A stretch of 64,000 nt of DNA from Longimonas halophila. GTDB taxonomy: Bacteria > Bacteroidota > Rhodothermia > Rhodothermales > Salinibacteraceae. The position numbers were made by a program, and so were the translations under genes. Positions 56,930-64,000 of the stretch are shown here, piece by piece; the stretch's first letter is position 1, and every line of letters begins with the position of its first letter. The stretch spans positions 248,001-312,000 of the forward strand of contig NZ_PDEP01000001.1 of the NCBI RefSeq assembly GCF_002554705.1. The letters run 5' to 3'. The notes under the pieces were generated by a model that worked only from the letters and a program-made list of their open reading frames with translations, was not told the origin of the DNA and ran no database searches.

Positions 56930-57904
56930 TCACAACATCGACCGGGGTTGGAAGGCATCAAGAGTGCCAATGAGCGCGGTCAGTCCATCGGAAAGGGTGT
57001 GCTCAGGGTGCCAGTTGAGCACCGATCGCGCTTTGTCACTCTGCGCCACCAGGTCCACATGGGTCTGCACATCCTGCTCGGTGTGGCGCACCGGAATGTC
57101 GGGCCGTGCACGGCGCACCGCCTTGGCCACCGCATTCACCGATGCGTTCTGTCCCACCACGTTAAAGATTGCAGGCTCTGCAGGCGACTCCGTGCGCTGG
57201 AGCACGCGCTCGATGGCGCGGCTGGCATCGTTCACGTGCACAAAGGCCCGCTGCTGCGCGCCGGTACCGTGTACCGTAAGCGGATGCTGCACACCCGCCA
57301 GGTAGGCAAACCGGTTGGCCACGGCGTCGAATCGGACGGTCGGGGCCGGGCCGTACACAATGCCCAGCCGCAGCGTGGTGGTGTGCAGATCGTTGCGCCC
57401 GTGCGCCTGCTGCACGCTATGCTCGGCGCTGCGCTTCGAGTGGGCGTAGGGTCCGACCGGACGACACGGCGCGGTTTCGTCGGGATACGTGTTGGTTTCG
57501 CGCGGGCCGTACACCGCCACACTGCTTGTGTAGATGAGATGCGATACGCCTTCCGCCACGCACTCCTCAACCAGCCGAGCGGTGCCCCAGGCGTTCACCT
57601 GCTCCACCCACGTCGGATTCTGATAGCCCATGGGGGTGTTCGCAATGGCCGCCAGATGCACCACGGTGTTTACATCCGCAAGCGCAGTGGATACCACCGC
57701 CGGGTCCAGAATATCGCCTTCTACCACCTCGTAGGTGCCCGTGTCGGGCATGTCCATGAGCGCCCGGTACGCGCTGTTTCCGCTGCTCATGTTGTCTAAG
57801 ATGCGAATCACGCGGTCCGAGGCGCGGGGTCCGGTGCCCAGGTCGCGCACCAGTTGCGAGCCCAGATAGCCGCATCCGCCAGTAACAAGAATAGTTTCAG
57901 GCAT
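56930..57904 (-). CDS. NAD-dependent epimerase/dehydratase (extended SDR)
   Basis: A 324-aa extended short-chain dehydrogenase of the sugar-nucleotide epimerase type. NAD motif VTGGCGYLG (residues 7-15), VVHLAAIAN, the serine in YTSSVAVYGP and Y-x3-K in YAHSKRSAEH are present. It may convert a UDP- or GDP-sugar for surface glycans, but no glycosyltransferases are near. It follows cysH on the same strand by 51 bp and is likely co-transcribed. Confidence 0.88.
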   Translation of the reverse strand: MPETILVTGGCGYLGSQLVRDLGTGPRASDRVIRILDNMSSGNSAYRALMDMPDTGTYEVVEGDILDPAVVSTALADVNTVVHLAAIANTPMGYQNPTWVEQVNAWGTARLVEECVAEGVSHLIYTSSVAVYGPRETNTYPDETAPCRPVGPYAHSKRSAEHSVQQAHGRNDLHTTTLRLGIVYGPAPTVRFDAVANRFAYLAGVQHPLTVHGTGAQQRAFVHVNDASRAIERVLQRTESPAEPAIFNVVGQNASVNAVAKAVRRARPDIPVRHTEQDVQTHVDLVAQSDKARSVLNWHPEHTLSDGLTALIGTLDAFQPRSML

Positions 57905-57955
57905 GGCAGTGCGTCATTCGGGTGGAGGCGAAGCAGCGAGCAAGGAGCGCGAGAT

Positions 57956-58666
57956 CTACGCAGACTCCTCGGGGTCGGTGTCGAAATGGAGGCCGCACTC
58001 GGTTTTCGTGTGGTTGGCCCAGCGCCCCGCACGCGAATCGCCTGACGTGACGGGCTGTGTACACGGCGCACAGCCGATGCTTGCGTAGCCCTGGTCGCCC
58101 AGCGGATGCTCCGGGAGATCGTGCTCTGCGCGGTAGCGCTGCACCTGGGCCTCCGTCCACGACGCAATGGGGCAGATCTTGTACACGTCGTAGCGATCGA
58201 CCGACTCGGGGCCGGCCAGCACGGGCGTGTCCTGGCGCTGGGCTGTCTGGTCGCGCCGGATGCCGGCCACCCACGCCATACGATCGGCCATGGCCCGCTG
58301 CAGGGGCTTTACCTTGTTGAGGTGGCAACACAGATCAGGATCGCGCCGGTGCAGCTGGCCGTGTTTCTCCTGAAAGCGCTCGTGGCCCATGCGCGTCTTC
58401 AAGACCTGCAGGTTCAGGCCCAGCTCCTCAACCACGCGGTCGCGAAAGCGCAACGTTTCGGGGAAATGAAAGCCGGTGTCCAGAAACAACACCGGCAGCT
58501 CGGGTACCGTTGTTGCAATGAGGTGGAGCAACGGCAGGCTGTGTGTCTGAAACGAGGACGTAGCCGCCGCATCGGCGCCGAAGGTGTCCCACGTCCACTG
58601 CAGCACATTGGCGGCAGACTGCGTTTCGAGGGTCTTGGCGTGCGAGGCAACGTCAAGCGTCGGCAT
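57956..58666 (-). CDS. cysH: adenylyl-sulfate (APS) reductase, CysH family
   Basis: A 236-aa CysH protein that reduces activated sulfate to sulfite. Cysteine pairs C113-C114 (DLCCHLNK) and C199/C202 (GCAPC) are the [4Fe-4S] ligands of the APS-reducing bacterial form; the catalytic cysteine is C224 in ECGLH. SSFQTHSL and LFLDTGFHFPET mark the nucleotide-binding fold. The iron-sulfur ligands favour APS rather than PAPS as substrate. It links to thiol synthesis (BshC) in the cell. No other cys genes are next to it. Confidence 0.92.
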   Translation of the reverse strand: MPTLDVASHAKTLETQSAANVLQWTWDTFGADAAATSSFQTHSLPLLHLIATTVPELPVLFLDTGFHFPETLRFRDRVVEELGLNLQVLKTRMGHERFQEKHGQLHRRDPDLCCHLNKVKPLQRAMADRMAWVAGIRRDQTAQRQDTPVLAGPESVDRYDVYKICPIASWTEAQVQRYRAEHDLPEHPLGDQGYASIGCAPCTQPVTSGDSRAGRWANHTKTECGLHFDTDPEESA

Positions 58667-58823
58667 GTAGGAACAGCAGGCTGGTGGGATAACGGCGAAC
58701 GAGCGCTCCTACGGGGGCGCATCGGTAAAAGTTTAGGGGAAGTGCAGGCAGCATTTGTTTAGCGGGTTTCAATAACCGCCCGAGCCATCTCCATTGGTCT
58801 ACATGCGCACCTTCTCCTATTTT

Positions 58824-58874
58824 TGTCACCTTGAGCGTATACCGACAGCCGTCGGTAGGAGTCGAAAGGTCTCC
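58824..58874 (+). repeat. hairpin repeat, CCTT type
   Basis: TGTCACCTTGAGCG...CGAAAGGTCTCC: arms ACCTT and AAGGT are complementary and differ from the other types at both ends. An inner CCGACAG-CC-GTCGG palindrome is present. Confidence 0.75.
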
Positions 58875-58977
58875 TACAGCACCGGCACGGCATGTGCTCT
58901 ACGAACATCTCTTCCACCTTAGCAGAAGCAGGCGGCTCACGGGCCGGGGCCCCACATAAAGTGCTGCTTCAGATCCA

Positions 58978-59031
58978 CCCCTCAGTCGCTGCGCGACAGC
59001 TCCCCTCTCCAGGGGAGCGGCTTGGGGCAGC
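58978..59031. repeat. CTCCCCT/AGGGGAG palindromic repeat
   Basis: CTCAGTCGCTGCGCGACAG followed by CTCCCCT-CTCC-AGGGGAG. It is a nested palindrome of a kind also scattered in other bacterial genomes. One copy is seen here. Confidence 0.5.
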
Positions 59032-59178
59032 GGCTTACACGGTCTTCCTCTGCGCCAAACACGTATCGCAGGCGCCTGCGCCTCCGCCGAACTGACATTG
59101 CAGACGGCACGTCCCTATCGTATGTTAGAGACGCACATACATCAAGCGCTTTTTCCTGCATCATCCCCCTTACTCCAC

Positions 59179-59862
59179 ATGACGACTCCGACCCACGACC
59201 GCGATCCCCACGGCACTACCGATACCGTACAAGTAGGTCCGCCGCTCGACGACGCCACCGCGGCGGTGGTATTCATTCACGGACGCGGGGCCACTGCAGC
59301 CAGCATTGTGCAGCTTGTGGAGCCGCTTGCGCCCGAGGGGATGGCGCTGATTGCCCCACAGGCCCACCGGCGCACGTGGTATCCGCAGTCGTTTCTGGCA
59401 CCGCTTCAGTCCAACGAGCCGGGCCTATCGTCAGGGCTGCGGCGCATCGGATCGATCCTCGACACGCTGCGCGCCCATGACATTCCGGCGGAGCGTGTGG
59501 TGCTGGGGGGCTTTTCGCAGGGTGCGTGCCTCTCAACCGAGTACACGGCGCGTCATCCCACGCGCTACGGCGCGCTCATCGGGCTGAGCGGCGGACTCAT
59601 TGGCACCGGCGAGAAGCCGGATCACGAGCCGCCGCACGACAAGACGTTCGACTACACGGGCGATATGCAGGGCACGCCGGTGTTCTTAGGCTGCAGCGAC
59701 CGCGACCCGCACATCCCGAAGTCACGCGTGGATGCCACTGCCCACGTGTTTGCGGAGCTGAACGGGGCTGTGGACAAGCGCCTCTACGAGAGCATGGGCC
59801 ACATCGTCAACAACGACGAGCGCGAGGCCGTGCGCGACCTGCTGCAGGCGGTGGCGGCGTAG
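59179..59862 (+). CDS. phospholipase/carboxylesterase family alpha/beta hydrolase
   Basis: A 227-aa serine hydrolase of the YpfH/carboxylesterase group. The oxyanion segment is VVFIHGRGATAAS, the nucleophile serine is in LGGFSQGACLS, the acid is probably in GCSDRDPHIP and the histidine in ESMGHIVNNDE. It hydrolyses carboxylic esters or lysophospholipids in the cytosol; there is no signal peptide with ATG 59179. The frame extends upstream to 59098 but homologues start near MTTPTHD. It is convergent with the nicotinamidase gene, 25 bp apart. Confidence 0.85.
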   Translation: MTTPTHDRDPHGTTDTVQVGPPLDDATAAVVFIHGRGATAASIVQLVEPLAPEGMALIAPQAHRRTWYPQSFLAPLQSNEPGLSSGLRRIGSILDTLRAHDIPAERVVLGGFSQGACLSTEYTARHPTRYGALIGLSGGLIGTGEKPDHEPPHDKTFDYTGDMQGTPVFLGCSDRDPHIPKSRVDATAHVFAELNGAVDKRLYESMGHIVNNDEREAVRDLLQAVAA

Positions 59863-59887
59863 GCGGATGAAAAGCTGGCGGGCCTGC

Positions 59888-60511
59888 TCAACGCGCCAGC
59901 GTGTGCGCAGCGCCCGAAGACACAATCTGCACGCCCGCGCCGGTCATGGCCTCCCACGCGGCGGCCAGCGAGCCGTCCTGGTTGATGCCCCGGGTTGCGT
60001 CTTCGACCACGTACACGTCGAATCCCTCGTCAACGCCGTCGGTGGCGGACCACTTCACGCAGAAGTCCGCAGCCAGGCCCACCACGACGAGCGTATCCAC
60101 GCCGCGCTCATGCAGATAGCCCGTCAGGCCCGTGGCGGTGGCGCCGTCGTTTTCGTAGAACGCCGAGTAGGAGTCGATCTCCGGACGAAAGCCCTTGCGG
60201 ATGATGAGATCAGCGCGGTCGGTGTTCAGGGCGGGGTGGAAGTCGGCGCCCTTGGTGCCCTGCACGCAGTGATCGGGCCAGAGCACCTGCTCGCCGTACG
60301 GCATCTCGACGGTGTCGTACGGGGCGCGCCCGTCGTGCTGCGAGGCAAACGACTGATGCTCGGGCGGATGCCAGTCTTGCGTGCAAACGACCGCATCGAA
60401 GTCGTCCATGAGCGCGTTTACGGTCGGAATGATCGCGTCGCCTTCGGGCACCGCAAGCGCGCCACCGGGGCAGAAGTCGTTTTGGATGTCGACAACCAAA
60501 AGTGCGTGCAT
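59888..60511 (-). CDS. pncA: nicotinamidase
   Basis: A 207-aa isochorismatase-fold hydrolase converting nicotinamide to nicotinate for NAD recycling. The triad D8 (VVDIQNDF), K106 (IIRKGF) and C151 (GLAADFCVKWSA) is complete. Metal ligands D46 and H48 in CTQDWHP and H81 in LWPDHCVQGT match PncA. Length is typical. It is divergent from the aldehyde dehydrogenase gene by 81 bp. Confidence 0.93.
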   Translation of the reverse strand: MHALLVVDIQNDFCPGGALAVPEGDAIIPTVNALMDDFDAVVCTQDWHPPEHQSFASQHDGRAPYDTVEMPYGEQVLWPDHCVQGTKGADFHPALNTDRADLIIRKGFRPEIDSYSAFYENDGATATGLTGYLHERGVDTLVVVGLAADFCVKWSATDGVDEGFDVYVVEDATRGINQDGSLAAAWEAMTGAGVQIVSSGAAHTLAR

Positions 60512-60592
60512 ACGTTCAGTAAACTGGTTTGATAGCTATAGCTGTGTGTGCTCTACATGCACGGTGTTCTCCCCCTTTTTTTCCAGTGCTCT

Positions 60593-62053
60593 ATGGAAAC
60601 GTTACGAATGGCTCCGGCACCCCCCGATTCCGATTCTCAATCTATCGCGACCGTGGTCCAGCACGCATTTGAGGCGCAGCAGGCGCACCGCCCCACCGTG
60701 CGCGCCCAAGACGCCGACACCCGCATCCGTAAAATACAACGGCTGCACGACCACGTGTGGGCCCGCCGCGACGAGATCCAGGCGGCCATGTACCAGGATT
60801 TTCGGCGCCCGCCCATCGAAAGCGCTATGAGCGATGTGAAGATGATCGGCGAGGAGGCGCAGTTTGCGATGAAGCATCTGCGCGAGTGGATGGCCCCGAA
60901 GCCCGTGTCCACGCACCGCATGCTGGTGGGCACAAAGTCGCACATCGAGCCGACGCCGAAGGGCGTGGTCTGCATCATGAGCCCGTGGAACTACCCGTTC
61001 ATTCTTACGCTGGGTCCGCTCATCAGCGCACTGGCGGCAGGCAACAGCGTCATCTTGAAGCCGTCGGAGTACACGCCGCACAGCAGCGCACTCATGGCCG
61101 ACATGATTGAGCAGCTCTACGATCCGCGCGAAGTCACGCTCGTGCGGGGCGATAAGGAGGCCGGGAAGGCGCTGCTCGACCAGCCCTTTGATCACTTCTT
61201 CTTCACAGGCAGTCCGGCAGTGGGGCGCATCGTGATGAAGGCGGCGGCGGAGCATTTGAGCTCGGTGACGCTGGAGCTGGGCGGCAAGTCGCCCACGGTG
61301 GTGGATGCAAGTGCCGACATTGAGCACGCAGCGCGCACTATCATCTGGGGCAAGTTCTTGAACGCGGGGCAAACGTGCATCGCGCCCGATTATGTGCTGG
61401 CTGAGCGGGCGATCATGCCTGCGCTTATGGATGCGATGCGTGTTGCCCTTGCCGAGTCATTCGGCACAACCCCGAGCGAGCGCCAGCAGAGCGCTGATTA
61501 TGCCCGCATCGTGAATGAGCGGCACTTTGAGCGGCTGAGTGATGCGCTGGACGAGGCGATCGACACGGGCGCCCGCCTCGAATTTGGAGGCACCGTAGAC
61601 ACCCGCGAGCACTACATTGAGCCAACAGTACTTACCGAGGTGCCCAGCCACGCGACGCTAATGCAGGAGGAAATCTTCGGTCCGATCTTACCTGTGCAGC
61701 CGTTCGATCATCTCGACGACGCCATCGCCGCGATCAACACGCGCGAGAACCCGCTGGCGCTCTACCACTTCACAAGCGACGAATCGGCCACCCGCCGCCT
61801 GCTCGACCACACGCAGTCGGGCGATGTCTGCGTGAACGACGTAATCGTGCACTTCATGAGTCCGCACTTGCCGTTTGGCGGGGCCGGACACAGCGGCATT
61901 GGCGCAAGCGGCGGCGAATACGGGTTCAAGGAGTTCTCGAATCAGCGGAGCGTGATGCGCCGCACTGGCGCTTCGGGGGTGATGCAGCAGCTGTATCCGC
62001 CCTACGGAAACGTCACCAAGAAGCTGGTGGACTGGCTGCTGCCGTGGGCCTGA
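60593..62053 (+). CDS. aldehyde dehydrogenase, ALDH3-like
   Basis: A 486-aa NAD(P)-dependent aldehyde dehydrogenase. VVCIMSPWNYPF and ILKPSEYTPH bind the cofactor, E228 is in LELGGKSP and the catalytic C262 is in NAGQTCIAPDY. The C-terminus ends in a hydrophobic, basic segment (KKLVDWLLPWA), typical of fatty-aldehyde dehydrogenases that associate with membranes. It would oxidise medium- or long-chain aldehydes to acids, feeding the acyl-CoA route. ATG 60593 is chosen; the upstream ATG at 60548 adds a hydrophobic stretch unlike homologues. Confidence 0.9.
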   Translation: METLRMAPAPPDSDSQSIATVVQHAFEAQQAHRPTVRAQDADTRIRKIQRLHDHVWARRDEIQAAMYQDFRRPPIESAMSDVKMIGEEAQFAMKHLREWMAPKPVSTHRMLVGTKSHIEPTPKGVVCIMSPWNYPFILTLGPLISALAAGNSVILKPSEYTPHSSALMADMIEQLYDPREVTLVRGDKEAGKALLDQPFDHFFFTGSPAVGRIVMKAAAEHLSSVTLELGGKSPTVVDASADIEHAARTIIWGKFLNAGQTCIAPDYVLAERAIMPALMDAMRVALAESFGTTPSERQQSADYARIVNERHFERLSDALDEAIDTGARLEFGGTVDTREHYIEPTVLTEVPSHATLMQEEIFGPILPVQPFDHLDDAIAAINTRENPLALYHFTSDESATRRLLDHTQSGDVCVNDVIVHFMSPHLPFGGAGHSGIGASGGEYGFKEFSNQRSVMRRTGASGVMQQLYPPYGNVTKKLVDWLLPWA

Positions 62054-62133
62054 TAAAGGACAGCACGGTTGAGATCTATTGCTCTGTCAACCCTCATTTT
62101 GATGGCTCCACTGCAATCAGCCCCCACGAAGCC

Positions 62134-62163
62134 TGTCATGGTGAGCGCAGTCGAAACATCTCC
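62134..62163 (+). repeat. hairpin repeat, GGT type (imperfect)
   Basis: TGTCATGGTGAGCGCAGTCG followed by AAACATCTCC: arms ATGGT and AACAT with one mismatch. It lies in the 268-bp spacer 62054-62321. Confidence 0.6.
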
Positions 62164-62321
62164 CTGGCGTTTAGCTGGAACTTGTCGGCACGGCACGGCA
62201 CGCGTACCTATCTCGGTTCGACCCAAACAATCACGCGTCACACAGCACTATTGAGCAGCAGAGCCGTGCATTTGGGGATGCGCAGGCGCTGTTGTATATT
62301 GGACACCGTCTCGCATCCCCT

Positions 62322-63149
62322 ATGAACAACCCTGATTCTATGCCACTTATCGAAGAAAAGACGGAGGCCCGCGTCCGCACTATCACGCTGAATCGGCCCG
62401 AGAAGCGCAACGCCCTGAACGGTCCGCTGGTGGAGGCACTGCACGACGCCCTGCGCGCCGATGCCGACGACCCCGAGCACCGTGTGGTCGTGCTTACCGG
62501 AGCCGGATCGGCCTTCTCCTCGGGGGCCGATCTGGAAGCGCTTCGAGCAATGCGCACGGCGGGTCCGATGCAGAACCGGGCGGACTCAAAGCGCCTGGCT
62601 GCGCTCTTCGATGCAATCTACACCCACCCGAAACCCGTTATTGCAAAAATAAACGGCCATGCTATTGCGGGCGGCTGCGGGCTGGCATCGGTATGCGATT
62701 TTGCGGTAGCTGTCGAATCCGCCAAGCTGGGCTTTACCGAGGTGCGCATCGGGTTTGTACCGGCCATTGTAGCGGTGTACGTGTGCCGCAAACTGGGCGA
62801 GGCCGCCCTGCGCGACCTTATGCTGCGCGGACGACTCATTGATGCAGCGGAGGCCGCCGAACTCGGGCTCATCCACCGGGCGGTGCCCGCGTCGGAGTTG
62901 GGCGACGCGGTGCAGTCCATTGCAGCAGGCATCAGCCGCGACACGAGTGCGTCAGCGGTGGCCCTCACGAAGCAGCTCCTGGCCGATGTACCGGGCATGG
63001 GCTACCGCGAGGCGCTCGACCACGCGGTGCAACTCAACGCCTTTGCCCGCGGCACCGACGACTGCCAGGCCGGCATCCAGGCGTTCCTCAACAAAACCGA
63101 GATGCCGTGGACAAAGGCGTTTGATGCGGATGAGGGCGGCGAGAACTAA
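62322..63149 (+). CDS. enoyl-CoA hydratase/isomerase family protein
   Basis: A 275-aa crotonase. LNRPEKRNALNGPLVEAL, the oxyanion FSSGADLEALR, NGHAIAGGCGLASVCDF and GFTEVRIGFVPAIVAVYV follow the family pattern. The first glutamate of the enoyl-hydratase pair is replaced (AGGCGLAS), while the second is kept in TEVRIG, as in some methylglutaconyl-CoA hydratase-like members. It may serve leucine or other acyl-CoA breakdown rather than straight-chain oxidation (inference). The start at 62322 gives the usual length. It lies 165 bp before the aconitase gene. Confidence 0.86.
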   Translation: MNNPDSMPLIEEKTEARVRTITLNRPEKRNALNGPLVEALHDALRADADDPEHRVVVLTGAGSAFSSGADLEALRAMRTAGPMQNRADSKRLAALFDAIYTHPKPVIAKINGHAIAGGCGLASVCDFAVAVESAKLGFTEVRIGFVPAIVAVYVCRKLGEAALRDLMLRGRLIDAAEAAELGLIHRAVPASELGDAVQSIAAGISRDTSASAVALTKQLLADVPGMGYREALDHAVQLNAFARGTDDCQAGIQAFLNKTEMPWTKAFDADEGGEN

Positions 63150-63314
63150 TGGGGCGCCGCACGAGATTGAAATCCCGTGTATCCCTTGTAACTCTACACC
63201 CTACTGTTTTGTAACACTTGTGCAACAGCATCGATTCTTTCCACCTTTCGGCGGAAAACGCTGTTGTATGGCATACCTCGTCATCCATCCCGATCACCAA
63301 CACCACCACACATC

Positions 63315-64000
63315 ATGGGCAAGAACGTTGCAGAAAAGCTCATCGACAGCCACCTCGAAGGGGGCACGATGCAGCCTGGCGAAGAAATTGAACTCAAAAT
63401 GGACCAGACGCTGACCCAGGATGCCACCGGCACCATGGTCATGCTGGAGTTTGAGGCGATGGGCATCCCTCGCGTGCAAACCGAAGTCTCGGCGCAGTAC
63501 GTTGACCACAACCTGATTCAGTCGGATTACAAAAACCCCGACGACCACCTGTTCTTGCGTAGCGCCTGCAAGAAGTTTGGCGTGCACTACAGCCGCCCCG
63601 GCAATGGCGTGAGCCACCCGGTACACCAGGAGCGCTTCGGCAAGCCCGGCAAAACGCTCATTGGATCCGATAGCCACACGCCGGCCGCCGGTGCTATCGG
63701 CATGCTTGCCATTGGCGCAGGTGGACTCGACGTGGCCATGGCCATGGCCGGAAAGCCGTACACGATCAACATGCCTGAAGTATGGGGCGTGGAGCTGACC
63801 GGCGAGCTGCCCGACTGGGTGAGCGCCAAGGACGTGATTCTGGAGATGCTGCGTCGCCACGATGTGGACGGCGGCGTGAACCGCATCATCGAATACTATG
63901 GGCCGGGGCTCGACAACCTCAGTTGCATGGATCGCCATGTCATCGCCAACATGGGCACCGAACTGGGCGCCACCAGCACGGTCTTCCCCTCAGATGACGA
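63315..64000 (+). CDS. aconitate hydratase (5' part, runs past the window)
   Basis: The first 228 residues of an aconitase start at ATG 63315 (MGKNVAEKLIDSHLEGG) and continue to the window edge without a stop. VDHNLIQSD, GNGVSHPVHQERFGKPG, IGSDSHTPAAGAIGMLAIGAGGLDVAMAMAG and INMPEVWGVELTG are typical of the mitochondrial-type/AcnA-like single-chain enzyme. It isomerises citrate to isocitrate using a [4Fe-4S] cluster; the cluster cysteines lie beyond this window. It pairs with isocitrate dehydrogenase at 42.5 kb. Confidence 0.93.
   Translation, partial: MGKNVAEKLIDSHLEGGTMQPGEEIELKMDQTLTQDATGTMVMLEFEAMGIPRVQTEVSAQYVDHNLIQSDYKNPDDHLFLRSACKKFGVHYSRPGNGVSHPVHQERFGKPGKTLIGSDSHTPAAGAIGMLAIGAGGLDVAMAMAGKPYTINMPEVWGVELTGELPDWVSAKDVILEMLRRHDVDGGVNRIIEYYGPGLDNLSCMDRHVIANMGTELGATSTVFPSDD

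Larger units (their letters stand above)
58667..59178. other. intergenic spacer with two repeat types
   Basis: A 512-bp spacer with no convincing gene. It contains a hairpin-family unit (58824-58874) and a separate repeat at about 58978-59031 with CTCCCCTCTCCAGGGGAG as core. Confidence 0.5.

Overview
The window is chromosomal, gene-dense and high in GC, with long reading frames on both strands. It resembles a member of the Rhodothermota / Salinibacter-type Bacteroidota relatives. This is inferred from gene content: a bacillithiol-type cysteine ligase (BshC), a bifunctional-nuclease/UVR protein, a large secreted M14 peptidase, SPOR and OmpA envelope proteins, starts with weak or no Shine-Dalgarno sequences, and acid-rich soluble proteins that would suit a halophile. 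No rRNA, tRNA, CRISPR array, phage or plasmid module was seen. The content is mostly housekeeping and catabolic, broken up by repeat-rich spacers.

Layout. 0-5.3 kb: hypothetical protein, secreted M14 peptidase, SDR dehydrogenase, hypothetical protein. 5.4-7.4 kb: amino-acid permease fused to TrkA/RCK domains, broken by a one-base frameshift. 7.7-16 kb: hypothetical protein, YdjM-type membrane protein, serine-hydrolase lipoprotein, OsmC, MscS, OmpA-like protein, a methylmalonyl-CoA epimerase-alpha/beta hydrolase fusion, CDF metal exporter. 16-19 kb: an AT-richer island with a lipoprotein, two small outer-membrane barrels and a structured leader. 19.2-25.4 kb: recX, AI-2E permease, then PNP-hisD-hisC-BFN/UVR ending in a strong terminator. 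25.6-33.7 kb: bshC, HD hydrolase, ABC exporter, GH13 lipoprotein, divergent Hsp70. 34.1-38 kb: tandem EreA/ChaN-like paralogues (one with an in-frame TGA) and a TrmH/RlmB methyltransferase. 38.1-43.8 kb: thiolase, FadJ-type multienzyme, hypothetical protein, isocitrate dehydrogenase. 44-46.7 kb: a repeat cluster around a GIY-YIG nuclease, then a LOV blue-light hybrid histidine kinase. 47-64 kb: acyl-CoA synthetase, ftsH, msrB, deoC, SPOR lipoprotein, PLP decarboxylase/MarR pair, NTF2-like protein, NAD epimerase, APS reductase, esterase, nicotinamidase, aldehyde dehydrogenase, enoyl-CoA hydratase and the 5' part of aconitase.

How the genes fit together. Acyl-CoA synthetase, aldehyde dehydrogenase, enoyl-CoA hydratase, FadJ, thiolase and the epimerase outline fatty-acid and propionyl/methylmalonyl-CoA use, feeding a TCA cycle represented by aconitase and isocitrate dehydrogenase. 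BshC, OsmC, MsrB and APS reductase form a thiol/redox theme. PNP and DeoC belong to nucleoside salvage.

Most unusual signals. First, a dispersed family of about 20 intergenic hairpin units whose two arms change together (CCT/AGG, GGT/ACC, CTT/AAG), densest around the GIY-YIG gene. Second, a 161-bp non-autonomous transposon-like element present twice with 3-bp target duplications, one copy exactly in the overlapping stop codons of two convergent genes. Third, the LOV hybrid kinase. Fourth, the epimerase-hydrolase fusion. Fifth, two genes disrupted by single lesions.
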